NCBI GenBank assembly: GCA_018971385.1
Contig: JAGXAY010000003.1
Coordinates: 1-64,000 of the forward strand
Source: Acidobacteriota bacterium
GTDB lineage: Bacteria > Actinomycetota > Acidimicrobiia > Acidimicrobiales > RAAP-2
Direction: 5' to 3'
DNA: 64,000 nucleotides
The notes below the pieces were generated by a model. That model was not told the DNA's origin and made no database searches. It saw only the letters and a list, made by a program, of their open reading frames with translations. Positions 37,151 through 45,578 of this stretch are shown in pieces (within the stretch, counting starts at the first letter, position 1; each line of letters begins with the position of its first letter). A program made the position numbers and the translations under genes.

Positions 37151-38773
37151 CTAGCGTCGCGTGGACAACGCGACCGGAGTGTGATCGAGCGCTTCGCGAG
37201 CGTGGTAGCTCGAGCGCGTCAGGGGAGAGGACTGCACGTGGGACAGTCCCACCGAGCGACCGTACTCGGCGAGTCGATCGAACTCCGCCGGCTCCCAGTA
37301 GCGCGACACTGGAATGTGGCGGGCGCTGGGGCGCAAATACTGCCCGATGGTGGCGATCTGGACCCCGACGGCCGCGAGGTCGCTCAAGGTCACCTGGACC
37401 TCGTCTTCGGTCTCACCCAAACCCACCATCAAGCCCGACTTGGTCACCAGACCGGCCGCGGCACCCCGGGCGAGAACGGTGAGACTCCGGTGGTAGGCCG
37501 CGGAGGGCCGCACGGCGTGTTGGAGGCGAGCCACCGTCTCAATGTTGTGGTTGAGTACGTCGGGACGCGCGTCAATAATCAGCTGAAGGTCCCGGGGAGA
37601 ACCTTTCAGGTCCGAAATGAGAACTTCCACCGCGGTCTCCGGCGACACTTCGCGAATAGCCCGAATCGTGTCGGCGATTGCTCCCGCTCCCCCGTCATCG
37701 AGATCGTCGCGCGCGACGCACGTCACGACCGCGTGGCGTAGCCCGAGCCGTACGACGGCTTCGGCCACTCGTGCGGGTTCCGTCGGATCGAGCGGGAGAG
37801 GTTTTCTCGTGTCAATGAGGCAGAACCCGCAGTTACGAGTGCACCGCTCACCGTTCACCATGAACGTCGCCGTACCGTCTCGCCAACACTCGAAGATGTT
37901 GGGGCACCCCGCCTCTTCGCATACCGTCACCAAGCGAAGGTCCTCCGTGAGAGTACGGAGACTCTGATACTCCGACCCCATGTGGGCTTCGATGCGGAGC
38001 CACTCGGGCTTTCTCGTCGCGAGGGGGAGCGCCGTCTCGAGATCAACGCCCGCCTTACGGAGACGACGAATGAGGGGCCGCTCCTCGCTCACTTCCGCGC
38101 GAGCACGCTCCACGCGAGCGACGCGCTCTGAGCCACCCAAGTGAGCCACCAGAGCCCGTCCGAGACGCTCCTCGACGACCTCGTCGCTGACGTCGAGGCC
38201 GAGCGACTGGAGCGATCCCACCGGCTTATCGGGGATCCCGCAGGGCACGATAAGCCGAAACGCGTCGAGATCGACACTCACGTTGAGGGCCACTCCGTGA
38301 AGAGTGCGACGACGACCGTCCTCCGTGCGGATGGTGCGCGCCCCCACGGCGGCGATCTTGTGGGGCCGTGAGTCGAGCCGAGCCCACACTCCCGGATACC
38401 CGTCGAGGCGACCCACGAGACCAAGGACACCCTCGGCGTCGAGGTCTCGTACCGCCTCAATCACGGCGTCTTCCATTCGTCCGACGTGCTCACGCCCCGC
38501 TCCCGGGTGGTCGGCAACGGTCACGACGGGCCACGCAACCACTTGGCCGGGGCCGTGAAAGGTGATGTCGCCCCCCCGATCGGTTTGCACCACTTCCGCG
38601 TTGAGCAGCGCCGGAGCGACGAGGAAATGTTCCTCCTTCGCTCGGACCCCCTTGGTGTACACGGGCCAGTGCTGAAACAACAACACGTAGTCCCGGGGTC
38701 CCCGCGCGAGAGCGCGCTGCAGGTCGTCCGCCTCCCCAAAACTGATCCGGCCGAGGTGGCGTCGCTCAATCAC
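37151..38773 (-). CDS. Fused octanoyltransferase-lipoyl synthase (LipB-LipA)
   Basis: One 540-residue chain carries both enzymes of endogenous lipoyl assembly. LipB (about 1-222) shows RGGDITFHGPGQVVAWP, catalytic K139 in PHKIAAVGART and C178 in VPCGIPDKPVGSL; it transfers octanoate from acyl carrier protein. LipA (about 250-540) shows the auxiliary cluster cysteines C285, C290 and C296 (VCEEAGCPNIFECW), the radical SAM cysteines C311, C315 and C318 (CTRNCGFC) and the C-terminal PLTRSSYHA. All catalytic residues are intact and there is no stop or frameshift at the junction. The gene overlaps the E2 stop by 4 nt. LipB and LipA are normally separate adjacent genes. Confidence 0.95.
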   Translation of the reverse strand: MIERRHLGRISFGEADDLQRALARGPRDYVLLFQHWPVYTKGVRAKEEHFLVAPALLNAEVVQTDRGGDITFHGPGQVVAWPVVTVADHPGAGREHVGRMEDAVIEAVRDLDAEGVLGLVGRLDGYPGVWARLDSRPHKIAAVGARTIRTEDGRRRTLHGVALNVSVDLDAFRLIVPCGIPDKPVGSLQSLGLDVSDEVVEERLGRALVAHLGGSERVARVERARAEVSEERPLIRRLRKAGVDLETALPLATRKPEWLRIEAHMGSEYQSLRTLTEDLRLVTVCEEAGCPNIFECWRDGTATFMVNGERCTRNCGFCLIDTRKPLPLDPTEPARVAEAVVRLGLRHAVVTCVARDDLDDGGAGAIADTIRAIREVSPETAVEVLISDLKGSPRDLQLIIDARPDVLNHNIETVARLQHAVRPSAAYHRSLTVLARGAAAGLVTKSGLMVGLGETEDEVQVTLSDLAAVGVQIATIGQYLRPSARHIPVSRYWEPAEFDRLAEYGRSVGLSHVQSSPLTRSSYHAREALDHTPVALSTRR

Positions 38774-39915
38774 CGCGACCCCTTCAGACCCTGGCCCACT
38801 CGTTCGAGGAACTGCGCTGCGATCAGGGGATCACAGACCCGGTGATCAAAGGAGAGTCCGAGCGTCACGACGTCACGAGGAACGACCGCACCCGACTCGT
38901 CGAACGCCGGGACAACGCGCGGAGTTCCCACGCTCAGTGCGGCGACTTGGGGAGCGATGATGAGGGGTGTCACCACCACCGTGTGGGGGCTCGGCGAACT
39001 CATGAGAGTAAAAGTTCCTCCGAGAAGATCGTCTGCTCCCAATTGGCGCGCTTCGCGAAGTGTGTCCAACTCGCGGAGCCGGCGTTCAATGGCGTCAACC
39101 TCCAGATGGGTCGCCGCGTGCACGACGGGAATCACCATTCCTTCGGGTGACCCGTGCCGTACGACACCGATGTTGAGACTGCGCTGAACGGTGAGGGTGT
39201 CACCCATCCAGGTGGCGTTCAACTCTTCAAACTCCTCGAGGGCGTCGACGAGGGCGCGCACCACGGCAGCTTCACCGGACACCGGGAGACCGTCGAGGTC
39301 GCGAGGTTGACGCCGAAGCGCTCCGAGAAGTCCGGCATCGACCTCCACCGAGACGAATCCGTGGGGGATAGAAAAAGCCGACAGCATCATGTGCTGCCCC
39401 ATGCGCCGACGCTGCGAACTGAGGCTCACCACGACTTCTTCAGTCGGACCGAGGGCCACCGCACGCTCGGCGTCGCGACGCGTGATCTGACCACCGGGCC
39501 CAGTCCCCACCACCGTCGAGGCTTCGACCCGTCCGTCGCTCAGAATGCGCCGTACGACTGGCGACACGACAATTCCCGCTGAGCCCGACGGAGCAGACGT
39601 CGTGGGAGTTGATCGAGGGCCGGCGCTCGCCGTGGCCGTCGGGGTCGGAGTAGTCGGGGCGACCACGCTTCCCGGTTCGGCATTTTCGTCGATGACCGCG
39701 ACACGAGCTCCCGTTTCCACGGTGTCCCCGTCGCCGGCCAGAATCTGGACCAGCACACCCGCCGCGGGCGAGGGCATCTCCGAGTCGACCTTGTCCGTCG
39801 ACACCTCGAAGAGTGGCTCATCCCGATTGACGTACTCCCCCACCTTCTTGAACCATCTCGTGATGATTCCCTCGGTGACCGACTCACCGAGCGACGGAAG
39901 CGTGACCTCAACCAA
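38770..39915 (-). CDS. 2-oxo acid dehydrogenase E2 (dihydrolipoamide acyltransferase)
   Basis: The 381-residue E2 has one N-terminal lipoyl domain (residues 1-80, lipoyl Lys in STDKVDSEMPSP), a Pro/Thr/Ser-rich linker (about 85-115), a peripheral subunit-binding domain (VSPVVRRILSDGRVEASTVVGTGPGGQITRRD) and a catalytic domain ending with the active-site His in LGLSFDHRVCDP. It could belong to the pyruvate, 2-oxoglutarate or branched-chain complex; the short single-lipoyl form does not decide this. It overlaps lpd by 8 nt and lipBA by 4 nt, so the enzyme and its modification machinery are coupled. No E1 gene is in the window. Confidence 0.95.
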   Translation of the reverse strand: MVEVTLPSLGESVTEGIITRWFKKVGEYVNRDEPLFEVSTDKVDSEMPSPAAGVLVQILAGDGDTVETGARVAVIDENAEPGSVVAPTTPTPTATASAGPRSTPTTSAPSGSAGIVVSPVVRRILSDGRVEASTVVGTGPGGQITRRDAERAVALGPTEEVVVSLSSQRRRMGQHMMLSAFSIPHGFVSVEVDAGLLGALRRQPRDLDGLPVSGEAAVVRALVDALEEFEELNATWMGDTLTVQRSLNIGVVRHGSPEGMVIPVVHAATHLEVDAIERRLRELDTLREARQLGADDLLGGTFTLMSSPSPHTVVVTPLIIAPQVAALSVGTPRVVPAFDESGAVVPRDVVTLGLSFDHRVCDPLIAAQFLERVGQGLKGSR

Positions 39916-41323
39916 CGTGGATGCCCCGACCCGCCAAGGCGAGCAGCGTCTCGCCGAAGGTCTCGGACAGCGACGGGTGCGGCTGGATGAGGGCGGCCGC
40001 CTCCTCCGCCGTCGCCTCCCAGTTGACGGCGTAGTACCCCGCGCCCAACTGCTCGGTCACCCACGGACCCGCCATGTGCACGCCGAGGATCTGACCCGCC
40101 GTTCCGTCAGGTCGCTTTTCGGCGATGACTTTGACGACCCCGTCCGTCTCGCCGATGATCTGGGCGCGACTGTTTCCTCCGAAGGGGTCCTTCTTCACCA
40201 CGACCTCGTATCCACGCTCCTTAGCGGCGGCCTCGGTGAGTCCGACGAAGGCAACTTCGGGGTTGGAGTAAATCGCCCAGGGAACCCGGTCGTAGTCCAC
40301 CGGCATGACGGGCTCACCGAGAATCGTCTTAATCGCCACTACCGCCTCAGCGAAACCGACGTGCGCGAGCTGGGGGGTTCCGGCGACGACGTCGCCGACG
40401 GCGAACACCTGAGGGTTGGCCGTACGCATGCGCGAGTCGGCGACGACGAAGCCACGCTCGTTAATCTCGACACCCGTGCCCTCGCCGAGAAGACCCTCGG
40501 TCCGCGGACGACGACCGACCGACACGACAACGACGTCGACGCTGACCGCGTCTCGACCCTCCAAGGAGATGGTGGTGCCCTTCTTCGTCGGTTGGTGACC
40601 CGTGATGGTCACGCCCGTCAGAATTTCGATGCCCCGCTTCTTAAAGGCCCGCTGCACGACACTCGCGACCTCCGTGTCGCATCCGGCGAGGATGGACGGG
40701 AGGCTCTCCAGAATCGTCACCTGCGTGCCCATGTCGGCCAACACCGACGCGAACTCACACCCGATGGCGCCCCCACCGATAACCGCCGCCGACTTCGGCA
40801 GGGTCGAGAGGTTCAAGAACTCGTCGGAGGTCATCACGATCGACCCATCTACGTCGAAGCCCGGAAGGGTCCGCGGCACCGACCCCGCCGCGAGAATCAC
40901 GTGAGTGCCCTGGGCCACGACACCGGCGTCGGCGCCGTCGAGAACGGTGACCATCTGGTCCTTATCGAGGCGCGCCGTTCCTTCGAAGAGGGTGATCTTG
41001 CGCCCCTTGATGAGACCACTCAGACCCTTGTGCAAACGGTCCACGACTTCGTTCTTGCGAGCTTGGCTGACGGCGAAGTCCACCGACACGCTCTTCGCGG
41101 TGATACCGAAGTCACTGGCGTGCTCGAGGGTGCGACGGACATGGGCGGTCTCGAGGAACTCCTTCGCGGGCACGCATCCACGGTGCAGGCAGGTCCCACC
41201 GACCTTGTCCCTTTCCACCAGGGCCACGTTCAGCCCTCCGGCCGCTCCGTAGAGCGCGGCCGCGTAACCACCGGGGCCTCCACCAATTACGACGACATCG
41301 AACTTCTGGACCTCTGGTGCCAC
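39908..41323 (-). CDS. lpdA: Dihydrolipoyl dehydrogenase (E3)
   Basis: The 471-residue flavoprotein reoxidises dihydrolipoamide. It has the FAD motif VIGGGPGGYAAALYGA, the redox disulfide CLHRGC in GGTCLHRGCVPAKEFL, the NAD motif VIGGGAIGCEFASVL, the second FAD site VFAVGDVVAGTPQLAH and the C-terminal HPSLSETFGE with the catalytic His-Glu pair. It is the first gene of the E3-E2-LipBA-epimerase operon. GTG 41323 is preceded by AAAAGGGG, so this transcript probably has a leader; TAGACT at 41366-41371 is a candidate -10 box. Confidence 0.96.
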   Translation of the reverse strand: MAPEVQKFDVVVIGGGPGGYAAALYGAAGGLNVALVERDKVGGTCLHRGCVPAKEFLETAHVRRTLEHASDFGITAKSVSVDFAVSQARKNEVVDRLHKGLSGLIKGRKITLFEGTARLDKDQMVTVLDGADAGVVAQGTHVILAAGSVPRTLPGFDVDGSIVMTSDEFLNLSTLPKSAAVIGGGAIGCEFASVLADMGTQVTILESLPSILAGCDTEVASVVQRAFKKRGIEILTGVTITGHQPTKKGTTISLEGRDAVSVDVVVVSVGRRPRTEGLLGEGTGVEINERGFVVADSRMRTANPQVFAVGDVVAGTPQLAHVGFAEAVVAIKTILGEPVMPVDYDRVPWAIYSNPEVAFVGLTEAAAKERGYEVVVKKDPFGGNSRAQIIGETDGVVKVIAEKRPDGTAGQILGVHMAGPWVTEQLGAGYYAVNWEATAEEAAALIQPHPSLSETFGETLLALAGRGIHVG

Positions 41324-41365
41324 GGTGTTCCCCTTTTGACGCTCCGGTTCTGAGCCCCCCGTGCG

Positions 41366-41371
41366 AGTCTA
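41366..41371 (-). promoter_or_regulatory. Candidate -10 box TAGACT for the lpd operon
   Basis: TAGACT on the minus strand overlaps the rnhA stop codon and lies 42 nt before the lpd GTG, with AAAAGGGG close to the start. It would give a leader of about 35 nt. Confidence 0.35.
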
Positions 41372-41839
41372 CGACGTGTGGCCCGACCCTCTCGCGCCAC
41401 TCTGACGATCGGCCGCGGTCGTAGCGAGTCGGTCGACGAGGTCGTTCATGGCGTCACCGCTGTGACCCTTCACCCAACGAAACTCCACCCGCCGAGTGGC
41501 CGTCAGCGCCAGGGAAAAGAGGTCCTCCCACAGGTCACGATTAGCGACCGGCTTGTTCTGAGAGTTACGCCACCCGCGACGACGCCATCCGTCGTACCAC
41601 CGCTGATGAAAACAGTTCACCACGTACGTGGAGTCGGAGACGATCTCGACGTCCTCGTCGGGATGTTCCCGAAGAGCCTCGATGACGGCGAGGATCTCCA
41701 TTCGTTGATTCGTGGTGTGGGCTTCCGCTCCGCTGGCAAAGTGGGACTCACCCTCGGCCCAGGCCCAGCCCCCCGGACCGGGATTCCCGCGGCAGGCCCC
41801 GTCGGTGTAGAGCCGTCTCACCGGCGCCGCGTGATCCAC
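41369..41839 (-). CDS. rnhA: Ribonuclease HI
   Basis: RNase HI degrades RNA in RNA-DNA hybrids. The 156-residue product keeps the catalytic carboxylates: YTDGACRGNPGPGGWA (Asp), TTNQRMEILAVIEAL (Glu), VSDSTYVVNCF (Asp) and the C-terminal MNDLVDRLA (Asp), plus the WVKGHSGDAMN loop. Together with RNase HII at 4453 the organism has both major RNase H types. The gene overlaps the end of the upstream Rrf2 gene by 22 nt. Confidence 0.96.
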   Translation of the reverse strand: MDHAAPVRRLYTDGACRGNPGPGGWAWAEGESHFASGAEAHTTNQRMEILAVIEALREHPDEDVEIVSDSTYVVNCFHQRWYDGWRRRGWRNSQNKPVANRDLWEDLFSLALTATRRVEFRWVKGHSGDAMNDLVDRLATTAADRQSGARGSGHTS

Positions 41840-42276
41840 GCGTCGGGATCGTCGGTAAAGCGGGTCACCGCGGCGGGCAGCGAACCTCGCAAGACCTCAC
41901 CGAGCGTGACGTGTTCCAGCACTTCGCGCAGGGCGCCCCGCACGGCCACCCAGACGTCACGGAGGTGCTCGGCCTCCCCCTCGTAGGCGAGGGTCTCCGG
42001 TCGCATACCGCGAACTCCCGCCATCGGTCCAGAAACCACTCTCAACACGTCCGCGATAGTGATCGTGTCGGGGTCTCTCGCGAGGCGAAACCCTCCTTCG
42101 GGACCGCGCTGGGAGGTGACGAGACCCCCCTTGCGAAGGTCAGAAAGAATCGCCCCGAGGAACTTCGCGGGCAACTCCTGACGCTGCGCCAGGTGTTCCG
42201 CCGAAACGGAGGTGTCACTCGCCGCCAACGTGAGCAGAGCTCGGATGGCGTATTCGGCCTTGGCGGGAATCTGCAC
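41818..42276 (-). CDS. Rrf2-family transcriptional regulator lacking cluster cysteines
   Basis: The 152-residue protein has the Rrf2 winged helix: EYAIRALLTLAASDTSVSAEHLAQRQELPAKFLGAILSDLRKGGLVTSQRGPEGGFRLAR, then ITIADVLRVVSGP. IscR, NsrR and RsrR ligate Fe-S clusters through three cysteines in the following loop; this protein contains no cysteine at all, so it cannot bind a cluster in that way. It lies 0.9 kb from sufC-sufS-sufU on the opposite strand, where SUF repressors often occur, but it is co-directional with rnhA. GTG 42276 has GGAGG only one base upstream, so the true start may differ. Confidence 0.92.
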   Translation of the reverse strand: MQIPAKAEYAIRALLTLAASDTSVSAEHLAQRQELPAKFLGAILSDLRKGGLVTSQRGPEGGFRLARDPDTITIADVLRVVSGPMAGVRGMRPETLAYEGEAEHLRDVWVAVRGALREVLEHVTLGEVLRGSLPAAVTRFTDDPDAWITRRR

Positions 42277-42330
42277 GCCTCCATTGTGCCCCAGGGACGC
42301 CCCGGGGTCGGACCAGACAGACCGGAGCCG

Positions 42331-43077
42331 TTAGCGCTGTCGATCGAGCCAACCGAGCAACGTCGCCACCATGCGGGGATCGGCCCGCAGTTGGTGACCC
42401 GCCCCGTTAATGAACCGAATCTCCGCTCGCCCGTCGGCGCTACTCAAAAGGTCTCGGGCGTCACTCGCCGGGACATCCGCGTCATCGGATCCGTGAATGA
42501 TGATGAGGCGGCGCGGGGCGAAGTCGGCGATGGCCCCCAGGGGGTCAATACCGAGCACGCCGTCGTAGAGCACGCCGGCTGGCTCCAATTCCGCCGGATC
42601 AGCAACGACCCCCGCCGCGATGACGGAGTGATACAAATCGTCGGGAGAACCCGCCCACCGGTCGAGGTGAGCGGGTGTAGCGAGGGTCGCGATGGCGCGA
42701 ACTCGATCATCAGTCACCCCGTGACGAAGAGCGAGCGCTCCGCCGAACCCGAAACCGGCCAACGCGAGACGGCCCTCCGACGGCGCGACGGCGCCGACCA
42801 CACAGGTGAGGTCGGCGAGCCAACGCGATGCGGAAAAAGTCCCCGTGCTCGAGCCCACCCCGGACAACGTGGCCGTCGCCACCCGCCATCCCGACTCGTT
42901 CGCCAGATTCTCCGCCATTTGGGGCAACAAGCCCGCCGCGAGGCGGCCCATTCCGACAGCTCGGGGCAGCCCGTGCAGGAGGAGCAGGACGTTCGACGAC
43001 GTCGGACCGGAGTCGGCGAGGGCTACGCGCAGGTCCAGTTGGGAGTCGCCACTGGAGAGAACGTGGTGCTCAATCAT
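42331..43077 (-). CDS. Alpha/beta-hydrolase-fold protein with Gly at the nucleophile position
   Basis: The 248-residue protein matches small alpha/beta hydrolases in order: VLLLLHGLPRAVGMGRLAAG, an elbow at about residue 130, the acid segment IIHGSDDADVPASDARDLL and the terminal His in INGAGHQLRADPRMVATLLGWL. At the elbow the sequence is LAGFGFGGALAL, where the family expects GxSxG (often GFSFGG). The codon is GGG, so the nucleophilic Ser is replaced by Gly. Classical serine hydrolase chemistry is therefore unlikely. The ATG lies 8 nt after TAGGCT. It is divergent from sufC. Confidence 0.85.
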   Translation of the reverse strand: MIEHHVLSSGDSQLDLRVALADSGPTSSNVLLLLHGLPRAVGMGRLAAGLLPQMAENLANESGWRVATATLSGVGSSTGTFSASRWLADLTCVVGAVAPSEGRLALAGFGFGGALALRHGVTDDRVRAIATLATPAHLDRWAGSPDDLYHSVIAAGVVADPAELEPAGVLYDGVLGIDPLGAIADFAPRRLIIIHGSDDADVPASDARDLLSSADGRAEIRFINGAGHQLRADPRMVATLLGWLDRQR

Positions 43078-43085
43078 GCGTCTGG

Positions 43086-43091
43086 AGCCTA
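43086..43091 (-). promoter_or_regulatory. -10 box TAGGCT for the 42331-43077 gene
   Basis: TAGGCT on the minus strand, 8 nt before the ATG at 43077. It faces away from the identical box for sufC at 43121-43126. Confidence 0.5.
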
Positions 43092-43120
43092 CGACACGAC
43101 TGCCCCGAAGGGGGTCCCGT

Positions 43121-43126
43121 TAGGCT
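43121..43126 (+). promoter_or_regulatory. -10 box TAGGCT for sufC-sufS-sufU
   Basis: TAGGCT followed by 6 nt and the GTG of the plus-strand sufC at 43133, with no ribosome binding site. Confidence 0.55.
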
Positions 43127-43132
43127 GGCGCC

Positions 43133-43894
43133 GTGAGTACTCCGGTTCTGCAGCTCGTTGACGTCCACGCCCACGCCGAGGGCTCCGAAATCTTGCGGGG
43201 AGTCTCGCTCGAGGTTCACCCGGGCGAAGTTCACGCCCTAATGGGGCCGAATGGTGCGGGTAAGTCGACTCTCACCAACGTCATCATGGGTCACCCGGGG
43301 TACACGCTCAGTTCGGGGCAGATCTTGTTGCACGGCGAGGACATCACGGGCTGGAGTACGGACGAGCGGGCGCGGGCCGGCGTCTTTCTCGCCTTTCAGT
43401 ATCCCGAGGCCATCAGTGGCGTCTCGGTGGTGCAGTTTCTCCGCCAAGCCATCGCCGCCCGCCGGGGCTTGAGCGAGTTGAGCGTCCTCGAGGTTCGCCT
43501 CGACCTGATGGACTGGATGTCGCGACTCGGCATGGATCCGGCCTTCGCCGAACGTCACCTCAACGAAGGATTTTCCGGGGGTGAGCGTAAGCGCAACGAG
43601 ATTCTGCAAATGGCTCTCCTCACTCCCGCCATTGCGCTTCTCGACGAGACCGACTCCGGCCTCGATATCGACGCCCTGCGTGTCGTGGCCCGAGGCGTCC
43701 GAACGGTGAGAGAGCAGCACCCCGACATGGGGACCCTGCTCGTCACCCACTACGTGAAGTTGCTCGACGAGATTGTCCCCGACGTCGTCCACGTTCTCCT
43801 CGACGGACGCATCATTCACACGGGTGACGCCACGGTGGCTCGAGACATTGAAGTAGGAGGGTACGACGCTCTGCGGGCTCGGGTGAACTCGTGA
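43133..43894 (+). CDS. sufC: Fe-S assembly ATPase SufC (copy 1, with sufS-sufU)
   Basis: SufC is the soluble ABC ATPase of the SufBCD scaffold. The 253-residue protein has Walker A GPNGAGKST, the Q-loop region FLAFQYPEAISGVSVVQFLRQ, the SufC-specific signature FSGGERKRNEILQMALL and Walker B IALLDETDSGLDID, followed by LLVTHYVKLLDEIVPDVVHVL. This closely follows the canonical actinobacterial SufC. It opens a coupled operon with sufS (4-nt overlap) and sufU. A second, more divergent SufC is encoded with sufB and sufD on the other strand at 46962-47684. Confidence 0.95.
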   Translation: MSTPVLQLVDVHAHAEGSEILRGVSLEVHPGEVHALMGPNGAGKSTLTNVIMGHPGYTLSSGQILLHGEDITGWSTDERARAGVFLAFQYPEAISGVSVVQFLRQAIAARRGLSELSVLEVRLDLMDWMSRLGMDPAFAERHLNEGFSGGERKRNEILQMALLTPAIALLDETDSGLDIDALRVVARGVRTVREQHPDMGTLLVTHYVKLLDEIVPDVVHVLLDGRIIHTGDATVARDIEVGGYDALRARVNS

Positions 43895-45120
43895 GTTACG
43901 ACGTTCGCGTCCTGCGCAGTGACTTTCCCCTCCTGCGACGAGTCGTGAACGGTCATCCCCTCACCTACCTCGACTCCGGCGCTACTTCACTCACTCCGCG
44001 CACCGTTCTCGAGGCGATGGACGTCTACTACTCCCGCCACCACTCCAACGTGCACCGCGGGGTCTACCAAACGGCCGCGGAAGCCACCGAGGCCTACGAG
44101 GGGGCGCGCGCCGACGTGGCTCGCTTCATCGGAGCCGCGTCGCCCGACGAGGTGGTCTTCACGAAGAACGCGACGGAGAGCTTCAACCTCCTCGCCCGGG
44201 CGTGGGGGACGGCTCACCTCAAGGAGGGCGACGTCGTCGTCCTCTCCGAGATGGATCACCACGCCAACCTGGTTCCCTGGTTCCAACTACGCGACTCCCA
44301 CGGAATCACCCTTCGTTTCTTACGCGTCAACGACGAGTACCGACTCGACCTCAGCAATCTCGACGAGTTGCTCGACGGGGCTCGCCTCCTCAGCGTGACC
44401 GCGATGAGTAACGTCCTCGGCACCGTGACGCCGATCGCTCAGCTGGCCGAGCGCGCTCACGCCGCCGGAGCCCTGCTCGCCGTGGACGGAGCCCAGTCCG
44501 TCGCCCACCTGCCGACGAACGTCGCAACTCTCGGAGCCGATTTCCTCGCGTTCTCCGGCCACAAGATGCTCGGTCCCACCGGTATCGGAGTTCTGTGGGC
44601 GAAGAGTGAACACTGGGCCGAAACGCCCCCGTTTCTCGGGGGCGGCGGGATGATTTCCGACGTCACACTCGACGGATTCACTCCGGCCTCGGGACCGGCA
44701 CGCTACGAGGCGGGTACGCCCCCTATCGCCGAAGCGGTCGGACTCGGGGCGGCCGTGCGCTACCTCTCCTCGATCGGAATGGACGCCGTCGCCGCTCACG
44801 AGCTCGACCTCACCGCCTACGCCCTCGAACGACTCGCTCACTCCTTCGACGAACGGGTCCGCATCATCGGTCCGTCGACCACGCTGGACCGGGGTGGCGT
44901 CATCTCTCTCGACGTTGAGGGGGTCCACCCCCACGACGTCTCCCAGGTTCTGGACCAGCACGGGGTGTGCGTTCGCCCGGGGCACCACTGCGCGAAGCCC
45001 CTCATGCGCCGATTCGGTCTCGCGGCGACGGCGCGTGCGTCGTTTGGCCCCTACTCCATCCCCGCCGAGGTCGACACCCTCGTCGACGCCCTCCGAGACG
45101 CGCTGGAGATGTTCACGTGA
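43891..45120 (+). CDS. sufS: Cysteine desulfurase SufS
   Basis: The 409-residue PLP enzyme releases sulfur from cysteine as a persulfide for cluster assembly. It has YLDSGATSLTPRTVLEAM at the N-terminus, FTKNATESFNLLARAWG, the PLP Lys in FLAFSGHKMLGPTGIGVLW and the active-site Cys in VCVRPGHHCAKPLMRRFG, which is the short conserved loop of SufS (class II) rather than IscS. It overlaps sufC by 4 nt upstream (GTGA) and sufU by 4 nt downstream. Confidence 0.96.
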   Translation: MSYDVRVLRSDFPLLRRVVNGHPLTYLDSGATSLTPRTVLEAMDVYYSRHHSNVHRGVYQTAAEATEAYEGARADVARFIGAASPDEVVFTKNATESFNLLARAWGTAHLKEGDVVVLSEMDHHANLVPWFQLRDSHGITLRFLRVNDEYRLDLSNLDELLDGARLLSVTAMSNVLGTVTPIAQLAERAHAAGALLAVDGAQSVAHLPTNVATLGADFLAFSGHKMLGPTGIGVLWAKSEHWAETPPFLGGGGMISDVTLDGFTPASGPARYEAGTPPIAEAVGLGAAVRYLSSIGMDAVAAHELDLTAYALERLAHSFDERVRIIGPSTTLDRGGVISLDVEGVHPHDVSQVLDQHGVCVRPGHHCAKPLMRRFGLAATARASFGPYSIPAEVDTLVDALRDALEMFT

Positions 45121-45578
45121 CCCAGATGCCTCCCCTCAACGATCTCTACCGCGAGATCGTGATGGACCACTACCGCACTCCTCGTAATCGTGGCGAGCTA
45201 CCCACTCCCCCCGCGCAGCGTGCCGACGGCCACAATCCGTTGTGCGGAGACGAGATCTCCGTCTACGTTCTCATCAACGGGGACGTGATCGAGGACATCA
45301 AGTTGACCGGACACGGGTGCTCCATCTCCCAGGCCTCCTCGTCCATGATGAGTGCCGCCGTCAAGGGGCGAAGCCTCGAACAGACCCGGGAACTCGTCGC
45401 CCGCTTCAAAGAGCTCATGACGAGCGAGACCGCCGACTCCTCCGACCAGGCCCTGCGGGAGTTGGGGGAGATTGCCGCCCTCTCGGGAGTCTCTAAGTTT
45501 CCCGTTCGCATCAAGTGCGCGACCCTGGCCTGGAATACATTGACCCAGGCCCTGGACGACGCTCCTCAGCAGGGGTAG
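45117..45578 (+). CDS. sufU: SufU, sulfur-transfer/scaffold partner of SufS
   Basis: The 153-residue IscU-like protein has three conserved cysteines: NPLCGDEISVYV, GHGCSISQASSSMM and RIKCATLAW. The 18-20 residue insertion between the second and third (around RSLEQTRELVARFKELMTSET) is typical of SufU, the zinc-dependent activator of SufS in Gram-positives. GTG 45117 overlaps the sufS stop (GTGA), matching the coupling used throughout the operon; ATG 45126 is the alternative. The 3' end overlaps the convergent LCP gene by 13 bp. Confidence 0.95.
   Translation: MTQMPPLNDLYREIVMDHYRTPRNRGELPTPPAQRADGHNPLCGDEISVYVLINGDVIEDIKLTGHGCSISQASSSMMSAAVKGRSLEQTRELVARFKELMTSETADSSDQALRELGEIAALSGVSKFPVRIKCATLAWNTLTQALDDAPQQG

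Noticed and set aside
39545-41353. 602-codon open frame antisense to E2 and lpd
   Set aside because: It spans two well-supported genes and their junction, which a real gene would not do.
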